The notes under the pieces are model-generated. The model did not search any database. It was not told the origin of the DNA and saw only the letters and a list, made by a program, of their open reading frames with translations. Position numbers and translations under genes: made by a program. Of a stretch of 64,000 nt of DNA, positions 53,796 through 63,529 are shown in pieces. The stretch is from Cydia pomonella (taxonomy: Eukaryota; Arthropoda; Insecta; Lepidoptera; Tortricidae): assembly GCF_033807575.1 (NCBI RefSeq), contig NC_084726.1:682001-746000 (forward strand). The letters are read 5' to 3'. Position 1 is the stretch's first letter; every line of letters begins with the position of its first letter.

Positions 53796-54030
53796 GAGAG
53801 TTCGTCAGTTGTTTGGTTCGGTTCGTACTTCGTAGTCTCTGCAAAGTCTCTATGTTTACTCTGCACTGACTATGTGTTAAATACCTATGAAAATATGACG
53901 TTTATGGAAGCGATGCTGCACAGTCGACTAAGAGTAGGTGACTTAGAGTATACTAATTAATTTCTGTAAATTAGGCCGATTATTCGCGGGTTTACATGAA
54001 ATTAACGACTTTGCACGTTTTTGTTTCCCC

Positions 54031-54170
54031 GGGGATCATGGCTATAACCGCGAAAATCGAATTTCGTGAATTGCAGGCACTTTTCCCTGTCACTCTAATT
54101 ACGTCTTAGTAAGAGTAAAAGAGAAAGATCCCCGCAATTTGCGATTTTTGATTTTCGCGGTAGGTCCCCT
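54031..54170. mobile_element. MITE, GGCTATAACCGCGAAAATC family, intact copy
   Basis: GGGGATCATGGCTATAACCG then CGAAAATC at the left pairs, with a gap, with GATTTTCGCGGTAGGTCCCC at the right. The interior has TGTCACTCTAATTACGTCTT and a run ATCCCCGCAATTTGCG that pairs with CGTGAATTGC. It is 140 bp. The second copy at 55.26 kb is split by another element. Confidence 0.75.
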
Positions 54171-54241
54171 GATGAGTGTAGTATCCGTGACAACATAAGA
54201 AGTTAAAAGTTTTTAGACTATCATAGAAATTATCATATTAT

Positions 54242-54395
54242 ATCCTATGTATTTTAAATCAATCTTACAATTATGATCATATACGCCAAATTTGTTAAAA
54301 TTATTGTTATTTAAGTAGCCTATGATGTACATAACAACAATTTTAACACATTTGGCGTATGTGATCATAATTGTAGGATTGCTTTCAAATAGGAT
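54242..54395. mobile_element. foldback MITE with about 63-bp arms
   Basis: ATCCTATGTATTTTAAATCA (54242 on) through TACAATTATGATCATATACG and CCAAATTTGTTAAAAT faces its inverse ending ...CAAATAGGAT at 54395. The loop is about 23 bp (54310-54332). The arms differ at roughly ten positions. No coding capacity; no clear TSD. Confidence 0.85.
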
Positions 54396-54404
54396 CCCAT
54401 AAAA

Positions 54405-55160
54405 ACTTTCTAGTAAGGCTGCATAGGTTTATCTCCAGCCAGTAAACGTTTTTAGGTATTTAGCTTTGTTATGACGACTCACGGCGTAGACAGCAATTTA
54501 TTCGCCTCTACATCTGGGTCGGGCAGCTAGAAATTAAATTCTAATCTAGATGTCCGTCTTGATAGCCCCTGAACTTGGTGCGTTCTTTGACAAGAGCTCT
54601 ACTCTTTGTGTACAGAGGTTGAGTTGCAGGGTTAAGGGTACTTAACGCGGCGGAAAGGTTTCAATGTAATTTGGTTTGCATTCGAATCTGCGAATAAATA
54701 ACTTCCTTTACTCTGTATTTTAGGTATTTAAATAAAAGAAAACAAATTGGCAATTTTCGGGTAGTTGTAAAATTTATTGGTTAACCAACCAAATTCAAAA
54801 TCGGCTGGATCTGTAACTGAACGACCTGACTTATAACCTACATTATCTGATCATGTCATGTTTTCATATATCCTTAACTGGCTTAAGGAGCCATTTGAGG
54901 GTAGATTTTACTTACTTTTATTTGTATTTTCAGATTATATGGGCATTTTCAGAAAAAAGTATACCCTGTATTTTTTTAAACCTAACAAATTTAACACTAT
55001 CGATTTAAGCAATAAAAAAAGTATCCTACTTTTAATTGTCAGTTTTGTAACGCTGTTAATCATACATGTTGTATGGACCGTTACAAAACCGACTCATAAA
55101 TTTTGTATGGAAAACTGAGAATCATTAAGGCAAAACGGGTACATTTTTTACTGAAAACAC
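54405..55160. other. no supported gene
   Basis: An 86-codon plus-strand frame at 54858-55118 is rich in F, L, I and K and reflects AT-rich sequence. No domain was seen. Confidence 0.35.
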
Positions 55161-55167
55161 AGAATAG

Positions 55168-55235
55168 GTGTCGCGTTTTTATCACCTGTCACGTTCTAAC
55201 AAGTATGTAAGAGCGAAAGTGAAGCATATATAGGT
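55168..55235 (+). repeat. fragment of CACCATGCCTGTCAC-family MITE
   Basis: CGTTTTTATCACCTGTCACG, TTCTAACAAGTATGTAAGAG and CGAAAGTGAAGCATATATAG match half of the 41.22-kb element. Confidence 0.6.
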
Positions 55236-55261
55236 TGGTAAAACGCCTATGTGACCCCGCA

Positions 55262-55856
55262 GGGACCAGGGCTATAACCGCGAAAATCTAAGTTCGCCAA
55301 TAGGGTTGTTTCCAATTTCTTGAAACGCTTGTATTACGTTCTATATTAACTAAAAGTTGCCGTAAAACTTTTATACTAAAAACGGCTTTAAATATGTTAA
55401 ATTAACAAAATATATTTTGACATACGCTTTCGCGCCCAAAACGCTCTTTGAAAATTGTGTGACGTCACAGTTTACGGTTTGACACTTAACTACATAGAAG
55501 ATACACACGTAGATGATACGAACTGTCAACTGACATTTGTCATTTGTTGTTTATCGCCTAACTGTCAACAGTGTCAAACTGAGAGTTGTGACGTCATCAG
55601 AATCTTCAATGACGTTTCGAGTTTGGTCACGTGACGTGTGCCAAAAGATATTTTAAATTCAATATTTACAAAAATATGGTCATTACAGGTCCCCTAAAAG
55701 TAGTTTAACATGTTCTTATAATCCAAAAGAATTTATTGGGATACAATTCTGCCCTCAGATTTGTAGATGGAAACGACCCTATTGCGGGCATTTTTCTCTG
55801 TCACTCTAATTACGTCTTAGTGAGATTAAAAGAGAAAGATTTCGCAGTAGGCCCCC
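55262..55856. mobile_element. MITE, GGCTATAACCGCGAAAATC family, interrupted copy
   Basis: The left part (GGGACCAGGGCTATAACCGC, to 55300) and the right part (TTGCGGGCATTTTTCTCTGT, from 55782) join to match 54031-54170 when the 481 bp at 55301-55781 are removed. The right end is GCAGTAGGCCCCC. Confidence 0.75.
55301..55781. mobile_element. 481-bp MITE nested inside another MITE
   Basis: Ends TAGGGTTGTTTCCA and TGGAAACGACCCTA are inverted with one mismatch. The interior holds TGTGACGTCACAGTTTACGG and GTGACGTCATC blocks but no frame. Comparison with the uninterrupted relative (..GAATTGC..) suggests insertion between AA and TT, with an AT or TA duplication. Confidence 0.8.
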
Positions 55857-56089
55857 AGGGACGATACGGTTGCCGCTGACGTCAGGCTGTACGCTTCAAA
55901 ATCAGTAACAAAGTATAGATAGTTGACCGTAGATCATTGCCAGCATGTAATAAGCTGATGAACACAATTGAACTATTGAGAACAATTGAAATGCCCATTT
56001 AAATACTAGTGGTTGACCGCGACTGTTCCTGTTTCACTCAAGGAAATGCAAGTACAGTTTTAGTGTACGTATACACTCATAGTTACATT

Positions 56090-56225
56090 TCATATACAAC
56101 AATATCTTGCACAACGAAGTACAGTCAGCTGCAAAAATATGTATCGAGATAATCGTCTCATAAATATGGTACTACGCTCTTATTACACTGGAATAAGATG
56201 CTATGGGACATATTTTTGAGTAAGA
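56090..56225. mobile_element. probable MITE, ACAGTCAGCTGCAAAAATATG
   Basis: ACAGTCAGCTGCAAAAATAT opens and ACATATTTTTGAGTAAGATG closes the unit. A palindromic core TAATCGTCTC...ACTACGCTCTTATTAC lies between. The ends pair only over ATATTTTTG, so this copy is incomplete or diverged. Confidence 0.45.
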
Positions 56226-56319
56226 TGTGTACACCCATATTTTGACACTTGGCTATACATACGTAAGCGTAAAACACAATCTTATTCTACAACCAAAGCA
56301 TTTTGAAACTCCTTTTTAG

Positions 56320-56525
56320 ACACCCAAAGTTTAAAACGGGACCCTATTACTAAGACTCCGGTGTCCGTCCGTATGTCTGTCTGTCTGTCCGTCTGTCACC
56401 AGGCTATATCTCATGAACCGTGACAGCTACACAGTTGAAATTTTCACAGTCGCCGCTATAACAACAAATACTAAAAAGTACGGAACCCTCGGTGGGCGAG
56501 TTCGACTCGCACTGGTCCGGTTTAT
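56320..56525 (-). repeat. dispersed repeat, GTGCGAGTCGGACTCG family
   Basis: CCGTCCGTATGTCTGTCTGT, ATCTCATGAACCGTGACAGC, GTACGGAACCCTCGGTGGGC and GAGTTCGACTCGCACTGGTC then CGGTTT. This is the inverse of the family start seen at 14.89 kb, with the (TCTG)n-like block at the other end. Confidence 0.8.
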
Positions 56526-56944
56526 TTTGTGAAAATTAGCTGAAAGTTTTTGACGACTTTTACGCGGATAAAGTACCGAACGAGGAGACTAGTTATAATT
56601 CATACACAGTACTTATTAGTGTACTAAGAAATAGGCTTATAACTCAGTTACTTGCTAAAAAGCGGGAAATACCTGTTACTACAATGGCGTAGCGCTACAA
56701 GAATAGCTACTAAGCGGTAAATAGGTTAAATTAAACCTTCAGCGCTATATACCTAAATTATATCCATATTATACCTATTTGTCAGCGTCACATACGAACT
56801 TTAGTACAGCCAGCATTAATATTAGCAGACAGAACTACGCGCCAAAATTATCTGTCACCAATATAGGTATTACAATAAGACATTTTTAAACTCTGCAAAG
56901 CTTTCAAAAGTAACTTACTCACTTACTTGGCTAGCGCGATGACC

Positions 56945-57500
56945 CAAAATGAGTCTTGGCCTCCAACACAAAGTACCTTACACTCTCATTATTTTACTTT
57001 AGATACCTACTTTTGAGGTGTACTCCATATATAAAGCTTTGGTTTCATTTAATCTTAATTAAATTTTACCCATTTACCAAAATTCCTAGATTTCAAAACG
57101 GAATAGTTTCAAACTGCCTGAATCTCAGAATGCATAACGTTTTTCCTCATAATACCAAATTTCTAAAATGCATAAGCTTCAAATTAACGTGGTTTCATAA
57201 TACCAAAAAGTCAACTTAGCTACTATTCAACTTAATATGTATATTTAAAAAAGAAGTCCATCGGATATTCGGTATTTGATGAAACATACTTTTTGACATT
57301 TAGGTGTTTTGATACTTGGACGATATGAATAAAAGTCATTATGACATTCGGCTATATTAAAAAGGAAACAATTTGATATTTAGGCATTTTGGGATTAAGT
57401 TGTTATGAAATTTAGGATATATAAATTCAATTGCATAATGATATTTAGGCGCAATGAAACCAAAGCATATTAAAGTGTCAAAAACATTGCACATTTAAAA
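56945..57500. mobile_element. possible modular foldback element C
   Basis: The left half contains repeated TTTCATAATACCAAAT, AAAATGCATAAGCTTC and TCAGAATGCATAACG. The right half contains their inverse sense: TTGACATTTAGGTGTTTT, TTGATATTTAGGCATTTT, ATGAAATTTAGGATAT and ATGATATTTAGGCGCAA. Units are about 17-20 bp and degenerate. No clear terminal repeat could be fixed, so the limits are approximate. The layout resembles A and B but the unit sequence differs. Confidence 0.5.
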
Positions 57501-58230
57501 TTTTCAAGACGTATGCCGTTCAGTAAATCAAATAAACCATTACCGAATTCCAAAGCAAATAACGCCTGTCCCAAAACAATTTCACGAATAGTTTGGCCAA
57601 ACATTGCCGTCTAAAAATGTCACATTTTGAATGAGACAAAATGCTAAACATTTCTATTGGCGCGACCTTTTCGTTACAAAAACAAGAGAATGTCACTGAA
57701 AAAAAAACCAGTTCCCTAAATTACGCTCTGAGTTAAAAGAAATAAAGATCATTTTGCGTTATCACTAGCATCCTTTTTTTGCGGATACGCAAGTTATTTT
57801 GGCGCCAATTTCAACGCCATCAAAATACTAACATTCACGCTTCACTGATATTAAGCAAACCTTATTCACTTGCGATAAGGATCAAAATCAGCCAGTGAAC
57901 TATATCCACGTACACGCCGACGTAATTAACTAACAATCCAAAAATGACCACAAACAAAAATACACTTCACAAATTCTCACTAGCACTTTTGTACTTTAAC
58001 TGATTTCTTGTACTGCTACTTTATGACTACTTTAAAACCAAAAAACAACCAACATTTCTCGTTTTCTAGCTATATTTCAATCACAAGATTTACCAACCCT
58101 ACCTCTAACTTTACCGGTACAATTTTGCACTGAATTCAAAGTTTTTGATCACTTGAAAATTAACATACATGACACAAATACATTTATTTAATATTACAAA
58201 TCTTATACCAATGTTGTACCAAAATCACCA
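57501..58230. other. no gene seen
   Basis: AT-rich without recognisable element. Confidence 0.4.
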
Positions 58231-58330
58231 CTTTTCAGCTCAATAAATTGGGAAAGCTCTCGTAAATACCCGAATCGTTCGAAAGCGTGAAGCCGTCAGA
58301 CGGCCGTGCGGCGCGACGGACCGGCCTACA

Positions 58331-58362
58331 CTGAAACGCTGAAAGCTTTTCAGGCGTTTCAG
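58331..58362. repeat. 32-bp palindrome in a CpG-rich patch
   Basis: CTGAAACGCTGAAAGC is followed at once by GCTTTTCAGGCGTTTCAG-type inverse sequence (one extra base), giving a near loopless palindrome. It lies in a locally GC-rich stretch (58.28-58.34 kb: GGCCGTGCGGCGCGACGGAC) that is unusual for this window. Confidence 0.6.
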
Positions 58363-58487
58363 CAAAGTTTGGTAAACTTTACGTAAGCGACCTTGTGGGC
58401 ACATTGATTGTGATTCCGTCATTTAAACTTTAAGAGCTAGGTGGGGTACTGTTAAATGGTTTTAAAAACCTTTTTAACAAAAAATAA

Positions 58488-58762
58488 AACCGACTTCAAA
58501 TATTACCAAAAGCGCCATACATGTACCTATAACATTTGAAGAGTTCCCTCGATTCCTCCAAGATTCCATCATCAGACCCCGACTTGGTGCCAATGGGACC
58601 ATCTCGGGATTATACCCGTTCGATTAAAAAAAAATTTTGAAAATCGGTTCACGGTTCTCGGAGATATCGAGTAACATACATTATCGAGTAACATAAATTA
58701 AAAAAAAAAAAAAAAAATATCAGTCGAATTGAGAACCTCCTCCTTTTTTGAAGTCGGTTAAA
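58488..58762. mobile_element. MITE with ends AACCGACTTCAAA
   Basis: AAAACCGACTTCAAATATTA at the left and TTTTTGAAGTCGGTTAAAAA at the right are inverted. The interior has TCAGACCCCGACTTGGTGCC, CAATGGGACCATCTCGGGAT and GAGAACCTCCTCCTTTTTTG. I recognise it as a common lepidopteran non-coding element. Length about 275 bp, with a poly(A) run at 58.70 kb. Confidence 0.75.
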
Positions 58763-58999
58763 AAGTAACTTAAAGTGATTTTTTTGTTAAAGTGGACGAA
58801 AAGTGTTACGACGACGACGATATAAATGTGCCGAGAGTAGAGAAACAAAAAAAAAGTTTCAAAAATGTTACTAGTATTTTTTTTGGCGTTTTACTACTAC
58901 TAATTGAATATGACAGACAACGTTGCTTTAACCTAAAGTAAAACACTATTTCCAAGCATTGTTCAAACATACAAATAACTGTTTCTACCTAAACCTTCC

Positions 59000-59110
59000 T
59001 CAAGAATTACTCTATTGATAGGTGAAAACCGCATGAAAATCCGTTTAGTAGTTTTTGAGTTTATCGCGAACATACAAACAGACTGAAGCAGCGGGGGACT
59101 TAGTTTTATA
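59000..59110 (+). repeat. dispersed repeat end, pair of 18.40-kb copy
   Basis: TACTCTATTGATAGGTGAAA, GAAAATCCGTTTAGTAGTTT, TTGAGTTTATCGCGAACATA and GGGACTTAGTTTTATAAAGT. Confidence 0.65.
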
Positions 59111-59159
59111 AAGTGTAGTGATTGTGTTGTTTACATGTCGATTTTCTTTTTGTTTATAC

Positions 59160-59275
59160 TACGTCGGCGGCAAACAAGCATTCGGCCCGCCTGATGTCAG
59201 TCTCCGTAGCCTATGTACGCCTGCAACCCCAGAGGAGTTACATGCGCGTTGCCGATCCTATTTTCTTCTTCTAAC
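59160..59275 (+). repeat. dispersed repeat, GGCAAACAAGCATTCGGCC variant
   Basis: CGTCGGCGGCAAACAAGCAT, TCGGCCCGCCTGATGTCAGT, CTCCGTAGCCTATGTACGCC and TGCAACCCCAGAGGAGTTAC. This is a subfamily of the 43.26-kb group; the inverse copy at 63.4 kb shares its specific bases. Confidence 0.75.
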
Positions 59276-59382
59276 TTCAGCTGTAAACTATATATTTGTC
59301 ACCAATGGTGAGCACTTTATTTAAATAAACATTCTGACAATAATATGTGCCAATGACTAGCAATCATTGGGTAACAGTAACT

Positions 59383-59660
59383 GGACGACCAGTTTAGCCT
59401 AGAGGGTAGTGACCCTGCCTACGAAGCCGATGGTCCCGGGTTCAAATCCTGGTAAGGGCATTTATTCGTGTGATGAGCATGGATATTTGTTCCTGAGTCA
59501 TGGGTGTTTTCTATGTATTTAAGTATTTATAAATATTTATATATTATATATATCGTTGTCTAAGTACCCTCAACACAAGCCTTATTTAGCTTACTGTGGG
59601 ACTTAGTCAATTTGTGTAATAATGTCCTATAATATTTATTTATTTATTTATTTATTTTAT
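59383..59660 (+). mobile_element. SINE-2 copy, full length
   Basis: TTTAGCCTAGAGGG is the A-box region (changed from TGGCCTAGTGGG), and the B box GGTTCAAATCC is perfect. The body is nearly identical to 16.35 kb and the tail is (TTTA)n. Confidence 0.9.
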
Positions 59661-61000
59661 TTATTTTAAAAACAAACTCTACTCGAAAGTTATGAAAAGC
59701 AACTCTAGTATTCTAGTAACCACGTGTTTGTATAGTCGTGTCTAAATCGGCGTCGAACCCGTCAAACAACACTCAGCATTCCGTTCTCTAGAACAATTAA
59801 AATTCTACAAATAGCTCCAAGAGCGAAAGCGAACTCGCGAATAGCCGTTTTATTATATAGTTCGGAGCATTAAAATTGGCTCATTTTGTATTGGAATTGC
59901 ATACAAAATATTTTAGTACAGGAATAGTAGGTATAAAGTAAGAACTAATACTATAAATTAGACCTTTTCACGCTTAAACCGCTGAACCAATTATGGTTAT
60001 TAGACAGGATATTTTAGAAATTTTTTCCTCGCTCAACGAATAAGCGTTGCGATTCAGCGAGGAAATGCTGCCAGTATCTTTGGCACTATACCCCAGGGGC
60101 CCTCTTTAGATATAGATTTTTACTTTTTAATTAGTTTAAGTTTGTATTGTACCTTTATTTACATTTTACTGTAATTCTTATTAATTGTTAACTGTTGGAT
60201 ATTTTAGTAGATTTTGAATTGTAGATGTATTTTGACTGGCAGAAAATATTTTGTTATGAAAATAAATTCGTTAAACAACAATACTATTGTTTTGTTTACT
60301 AAGATAAAAAAAATCGTGGTTTTCATGTATTGATAACAGAATTACACAGAATAAAAGCGCATTGAAATCAAAAAAAGCTCGTCAAAAAAAGTAGATTTAT
60401 TGTGACGTCGCCGTCTTTGTTTCTCATTCCAATATTCCAGCTTATTCCAAATTATTTTAGCAAATATTTAATCCAATTATTCCTATATGTTCTAAAGCAA
60501 GAGGTAGGTATATAAATATATTCATGGTCAGTAGGTCACTGTCAAAATTATCCTTAACTAAGTACAAATTCCGTCTCTTTCAATATATATTTGCGTAACA
60601 GAGACCGATAATACTCCAAGCGGCAAATTGCGGCTTTTCGAGATAAGCTTACCATTGGTATTAACAACAAAACTGACGATTAGTAGACTCTATGGCTATG
60701 TAAATAATGTTTATATTTAGCCATTTAAGTGTAGCAAATTATAGTACCTAAATGTCACATGTAGCGAGCTGACTAATAGGTTTTCCTGTTATGTGTATAT
60801 TTAAATATCTCTAAAATAGATTTTATTTGACTAAAAGTATAAATAGTCATATCTCAGGGGGAAAACGAAAAATAATTAATATTATGAGACAATCTGGCAT
60901 CTTTAATACCCTGTAAGTTTATTAATTTTCTTTTCTATTTTCTACTCAACTCATCATGTAGTAATATAGCATTTTCTGTATTCTAAGTTAATCTGTATCA
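59661..61000. other. no gene seen
   Basis: Only AT-rich sequence. GTTATGAAAATAAATTCGTT at 60.25 kb looks like a polyadenylation-type retroelement end, without further support. Confidence 0.4.
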
Positions 61001-61011
61001 CCTTTTTTTTT

Positions 61012-61033
61012 AATAGGTTAGGTTAGGTTACCA
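61012..61033. repeat. short telomere-like TTAGG run
   Basis: AATAGGTTAGGTTAGGTTAC contains three TTAGG units, the insect telomere motif. Such short interstitial runs are common in insects and are not a telomere. Confidence 0.6.
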
Positions 61034-61197
61034 CATACCTTTGTTAGTTAAGATACTTTACTGCGGAAGAGCGGTGTCTCTTATCACAAGTATCTCTGAA
61101 TACTTAAAAAGAGACATCTACCCTTTTATTGTAAAAAGCATGTATACTAACGAATATTTTTTTTTTTATCTTACACAGAACTTTCTATAATAAACAA

Positions 61198-61268
61198 ACA
61201 AATGAATGCCTTTACCAGGTTTCGAACCCGAAAACTCCTGCTTCGTAGCCAGGGTCTCTACCGACGTC
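61198..61268 (-). repeat. SINE-2 head fragment, minus strand
   Basis: AATGCCTTTACCAGGTTTCG, AACCCGAAAACTCCTGCTTC and GTAGCCAGGGTCTCTACCGA form the inverse of the SINE-2 head with a B box GGTTCGAAACC on the minus strand. Confidence 0.7.
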
Positions 61269-61421
61269 CAACAATTTAAAAAAAAACCTGTAGAGATCGA
61301 AATCAGACAGATACGGAACTATCTGTCTGTTATCTATTAAGCAGATGCTTTGCACCACTTTCCGTTACGCGGGGTCAGCTTTCTTAATTCTGAGGCGCAA
61401 CTTGGTCCGCTGGTTATTTGA

Positions 61422-61652
61422 CGACCTATGAAGCCGATGGTCCCGGGTTCAAATCCTGGTAAGGGCATGATTCGTGTGAAGCACGGATATTTGTTCCCGA
61501 GTCATGGGTATTTTCTATGTATTTAAGTATTTATAAATATTTACATATTATATATATATCGTTGTCTAAGTACCCTCAACACAAGCCTTATTGAAAATAC
61601 TGTGGGACTTAGTCAATTTGTGTAAAAATGCCTAAAATATTTATTTATTTAT
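61422..61652 (+). mobile_element. SINE-2 copy lacking the A box
   Basis: CTATGAAGCCGATGGTCCCG begins after the usual A box, the B box GGTTCAAATCC is intact and the body is complete, with small deletions (GGGCATGATTCGTGTGAAGC). The tail is (TTTA)n at 61.64 kb. Confidence 0.88.
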
Positions 61653-61749
61653 ATGCGTCGTGCGTCAGCTCCTTCATGTCTCTCTGGACATTCGTCATCC
61701 AGGTAATCAGCGGCCTACCTCTCCCTCTTTCACGCGCAGCCGTGGAATG
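61653..61749 (-). pseudogene. LINE RT C-terminal fragment (GRGRPLITW)
   Basis: The minus strand reads HSTAARERGRGRPLITWMTN then VQRDMKELTHDA without a stop over 30 codons. The R-G-R-G-R-P ... W ... D-M-K-x-L box is the late post-RT motif of an endonuclease-RT LINE. It abuts the SINE-2 tail exactly, so one of the two may have inserted at the end of the other. Confidence 0.7.
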
Positions 61750-62071
61750 GCTAAGTTGATTTAAATATTTGGTATGAAAAAAACATACGAGTAGAATAAC
61801 GTTTTTCATCGAAATAATCCTTTAAGGGGGTGAAACGGGGAAGTGGAATGGCAGAATCTAGTTAAAAATATACAGCATAAGTCCATGACTAATAATGGAG
61901 CGTGTGTACGCTATACAGCAATGCAGCGGCGGTGGACGGAAGCGTGAGTCTGCGGCCCAATTTGTGTAATTACACGTCCTATTTAACTACTTTCTTACTG
62001 CACTTCCGCTTTACTAACACCTATAAAAATACCTTGTTAACCCTTAAATCTACACAAACGTGAAAAGTACA

Positions 62072-62240
62072 GGCTGTTGAAAGTTATAATAGAAGGAAAA
62101 ATAGAGGGAAAACGGGGAAGAGGAAGAAGGAAGATGAACTGGTTCGACAACATCAAATTATGGCCAACATCAAGGACGCAGCCACGCTAACAAGACTGGC
62201 CAAGAATAGAAAAGACTTTGTGGCCACCGACGCCCGCTAA
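62072..62240 (+). pseudogene. LINE C-terminal fragment (GKRGRGRRKMNW)
   Basis: LLKVIIEGKIEGKRGRGRRK then MNWFDNIKLW is followed, after a frame change near 62163, by NIKDAATLTRLAKNRKDFVA and a stop at 62238-62240. The I-E-G-K-I-E-G-x-R-G-x-G-R-R ... W-x-x-N-I ... A-x-x-R-x-x-x-x-V box is the C-terminus of a familiar arthropod LINE. The MITE at 62267 lies 26 bp downstream. Confidence 0.78.
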
Positions 62241-62266
62241 AAACATCTAATCTTATACATAATTAG

Positions 62267-62499
62267 CAGTGATCGGAACTATGGGAGTAAAACTTTAACA
62301 AAACTTGTTAAGCGGACATAAAATAGTGCATACAGCCCTAAAAATATTCATGTCCATAGGAATAGGAATAGTATAGTACTTACAGCCATAAAAATATTTA
62401 CATTCATAGATATTCGAATATTTTTAAGGCTATAAGCACTCTTTTTACGTCCGCTTGATAAGTTTTGTTAAAGTTTTACTCCCATAGTTCCGATCACTG
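62267..62499. mobile_element. hAT-type MITE with 8-bp TSD
   Basis: CAGTGATCGGAACTATGGGA at 62267 is exactly inverted at 62480-62499, and the arms pair for about 80 bp (ACTTTAACAAAACTT, AAGCGGAC, AGCCYTAAAAATATTC). ATAATTAG (62259-62266) and ATAATTGG (62500-62507) form an 8-bp target duplication with one change. CAGTG ends with 8-bp TSDs are diagnostic of the hAT superfamily. No transposase; it would need one in trans. Confidence 0.9.
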
Positions 62500-62777
62500 A
62501 TAATTGGACAAAATCTGTTAGTTCCTGTATATTATTTTAATAGTTAAAATAATCCATTTTCCTATTTTTTACTTAAATTTATAAAAATTACATATCTTTT
62601 AAGACGAAATGTCGGAAAACTTCGAAAAATCCTGAAGTTGACGATTTTTAATATGTGATTTTTGGATGTTTTTTTTTAGGGTTTGTGGTTATTTTATATT
62701 AAAAACTATCGTAGGTATTTCACAAATAGTGTAACTTTCTGAGGGTTACTATCAAAACGACTGAATCTCAAAATGAC

Positions 62778-62972
62778 CAGTACCCCTAGTGTAAATAAAT
62801 TCGATTTCCAAACGTGACGTACACGTTTGCGTTTAGTCTCATTTTGTATTGGATTTCGAAAGAGCGCGCCAAGCGGGACGTTTTGGAACCTCAAAATCCT
62901 ATACAAAATGAGACTTAACGCAAACGCGTTCGTCACGTTATGATGTCGATCAAAGTTACACTAGGGGTACTG
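62778..62972. mobile_element. palindromic MITE with ends CAGTACCCCTAGTGTAA
   Basis: CAGTACCCCTAGTGTAA at 62778 faces TTACACTAGGGGTACTG ending 62972. AACGTGACG, CGTTTGCGTT and AGTCTCATTTTGTAT inside each have an inverse partner. It is 195 bp. No TSD was found. The minus-strand 76-codon frame lies wholly in the palindrome. Confidence 0.85.
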
Positions 62973-63394
62973 TTTAGCAATTGTAGTAAGATTGTTCGTA
63001 TATCTCTTACTGAAAAAGAAATATTATATATTTATATATTTTTTACTATTTTTACCAGAATCAGGAAATAATTACGTGACTCATATATTAATTTCGGGCA
63101 AAAAAGAAAAAAATCGAAGTTTCGAATGGAGTAAATTACATTTTTTTAACACCAACAGGTGATTTGGACCCGGGTACGTCCTTAAACTGCGTCCAGAAGA
63201 GAGGTATGGGCATTGTGAATGTCATCTCCCTTTGTGTGGTAGGGCACAGCCAGTGGATGTCATTCCAGATCTGGAGCAGAGCCCAACTGGGGAAGTACCT
63301 CCACCTTACAGAAAACAGCAGCCAAATAACACTAGACCCTACTCATAGTGTTGTGTTCCTGCCGGTGAGTAAGGTTGCCAGAGCTCAACGAGGG

Positions 63395-63520
63395 GGGGTC
63401 GGGTTTAGGGTCGGCAACGCGCATGTAACTCCTCTGGAGTTGCAGGCGTACATAGGCTACGGAGACTGCTTACCATCAGGCGGGCCGTATGCTTGTTCGC
63501 CACCGACGTAGTATTAAAAA
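63395..63520 (-). repeat. dispersed repeat, GGCAAACAAGCATTCGGCC variant
   Basis: GGTCGGCAACGCGCATGTAA, CTCCTCTGGAGTTGCAGGCG, TACATAGGCTACGGAGACTG and CTTACCATCAGGCGGGCCGT. The inverse of the 59.16-kb copy. The 115-codon plus-strand frame at 63164-63511 runs through it and is therefore doubtful as a gene. Confidence 0.75.
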
Positions 63521-63529
63521 AAAAAATTT

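Noticed and set aside
53421..53960. Two adjoining plus frames of 100 and 78 codons
   Set aside because: They cross the boundaries of a LINE end and SINE-1 and are explained by those elements.
61012..61033. Telomere or subtelomere signal from TTAGG units
   Set aside because: Only three units, in the middle of ordinary sequence; also two units at 46.10 kb. Too short to indicate a chromosome end.
63164..63511. 115-codon plus-strand frame
   Set aside because: Its last third lies in a dispersed repeat on the opposite strand and its first part shows no domain. A chance or chimeric frame is more likely.
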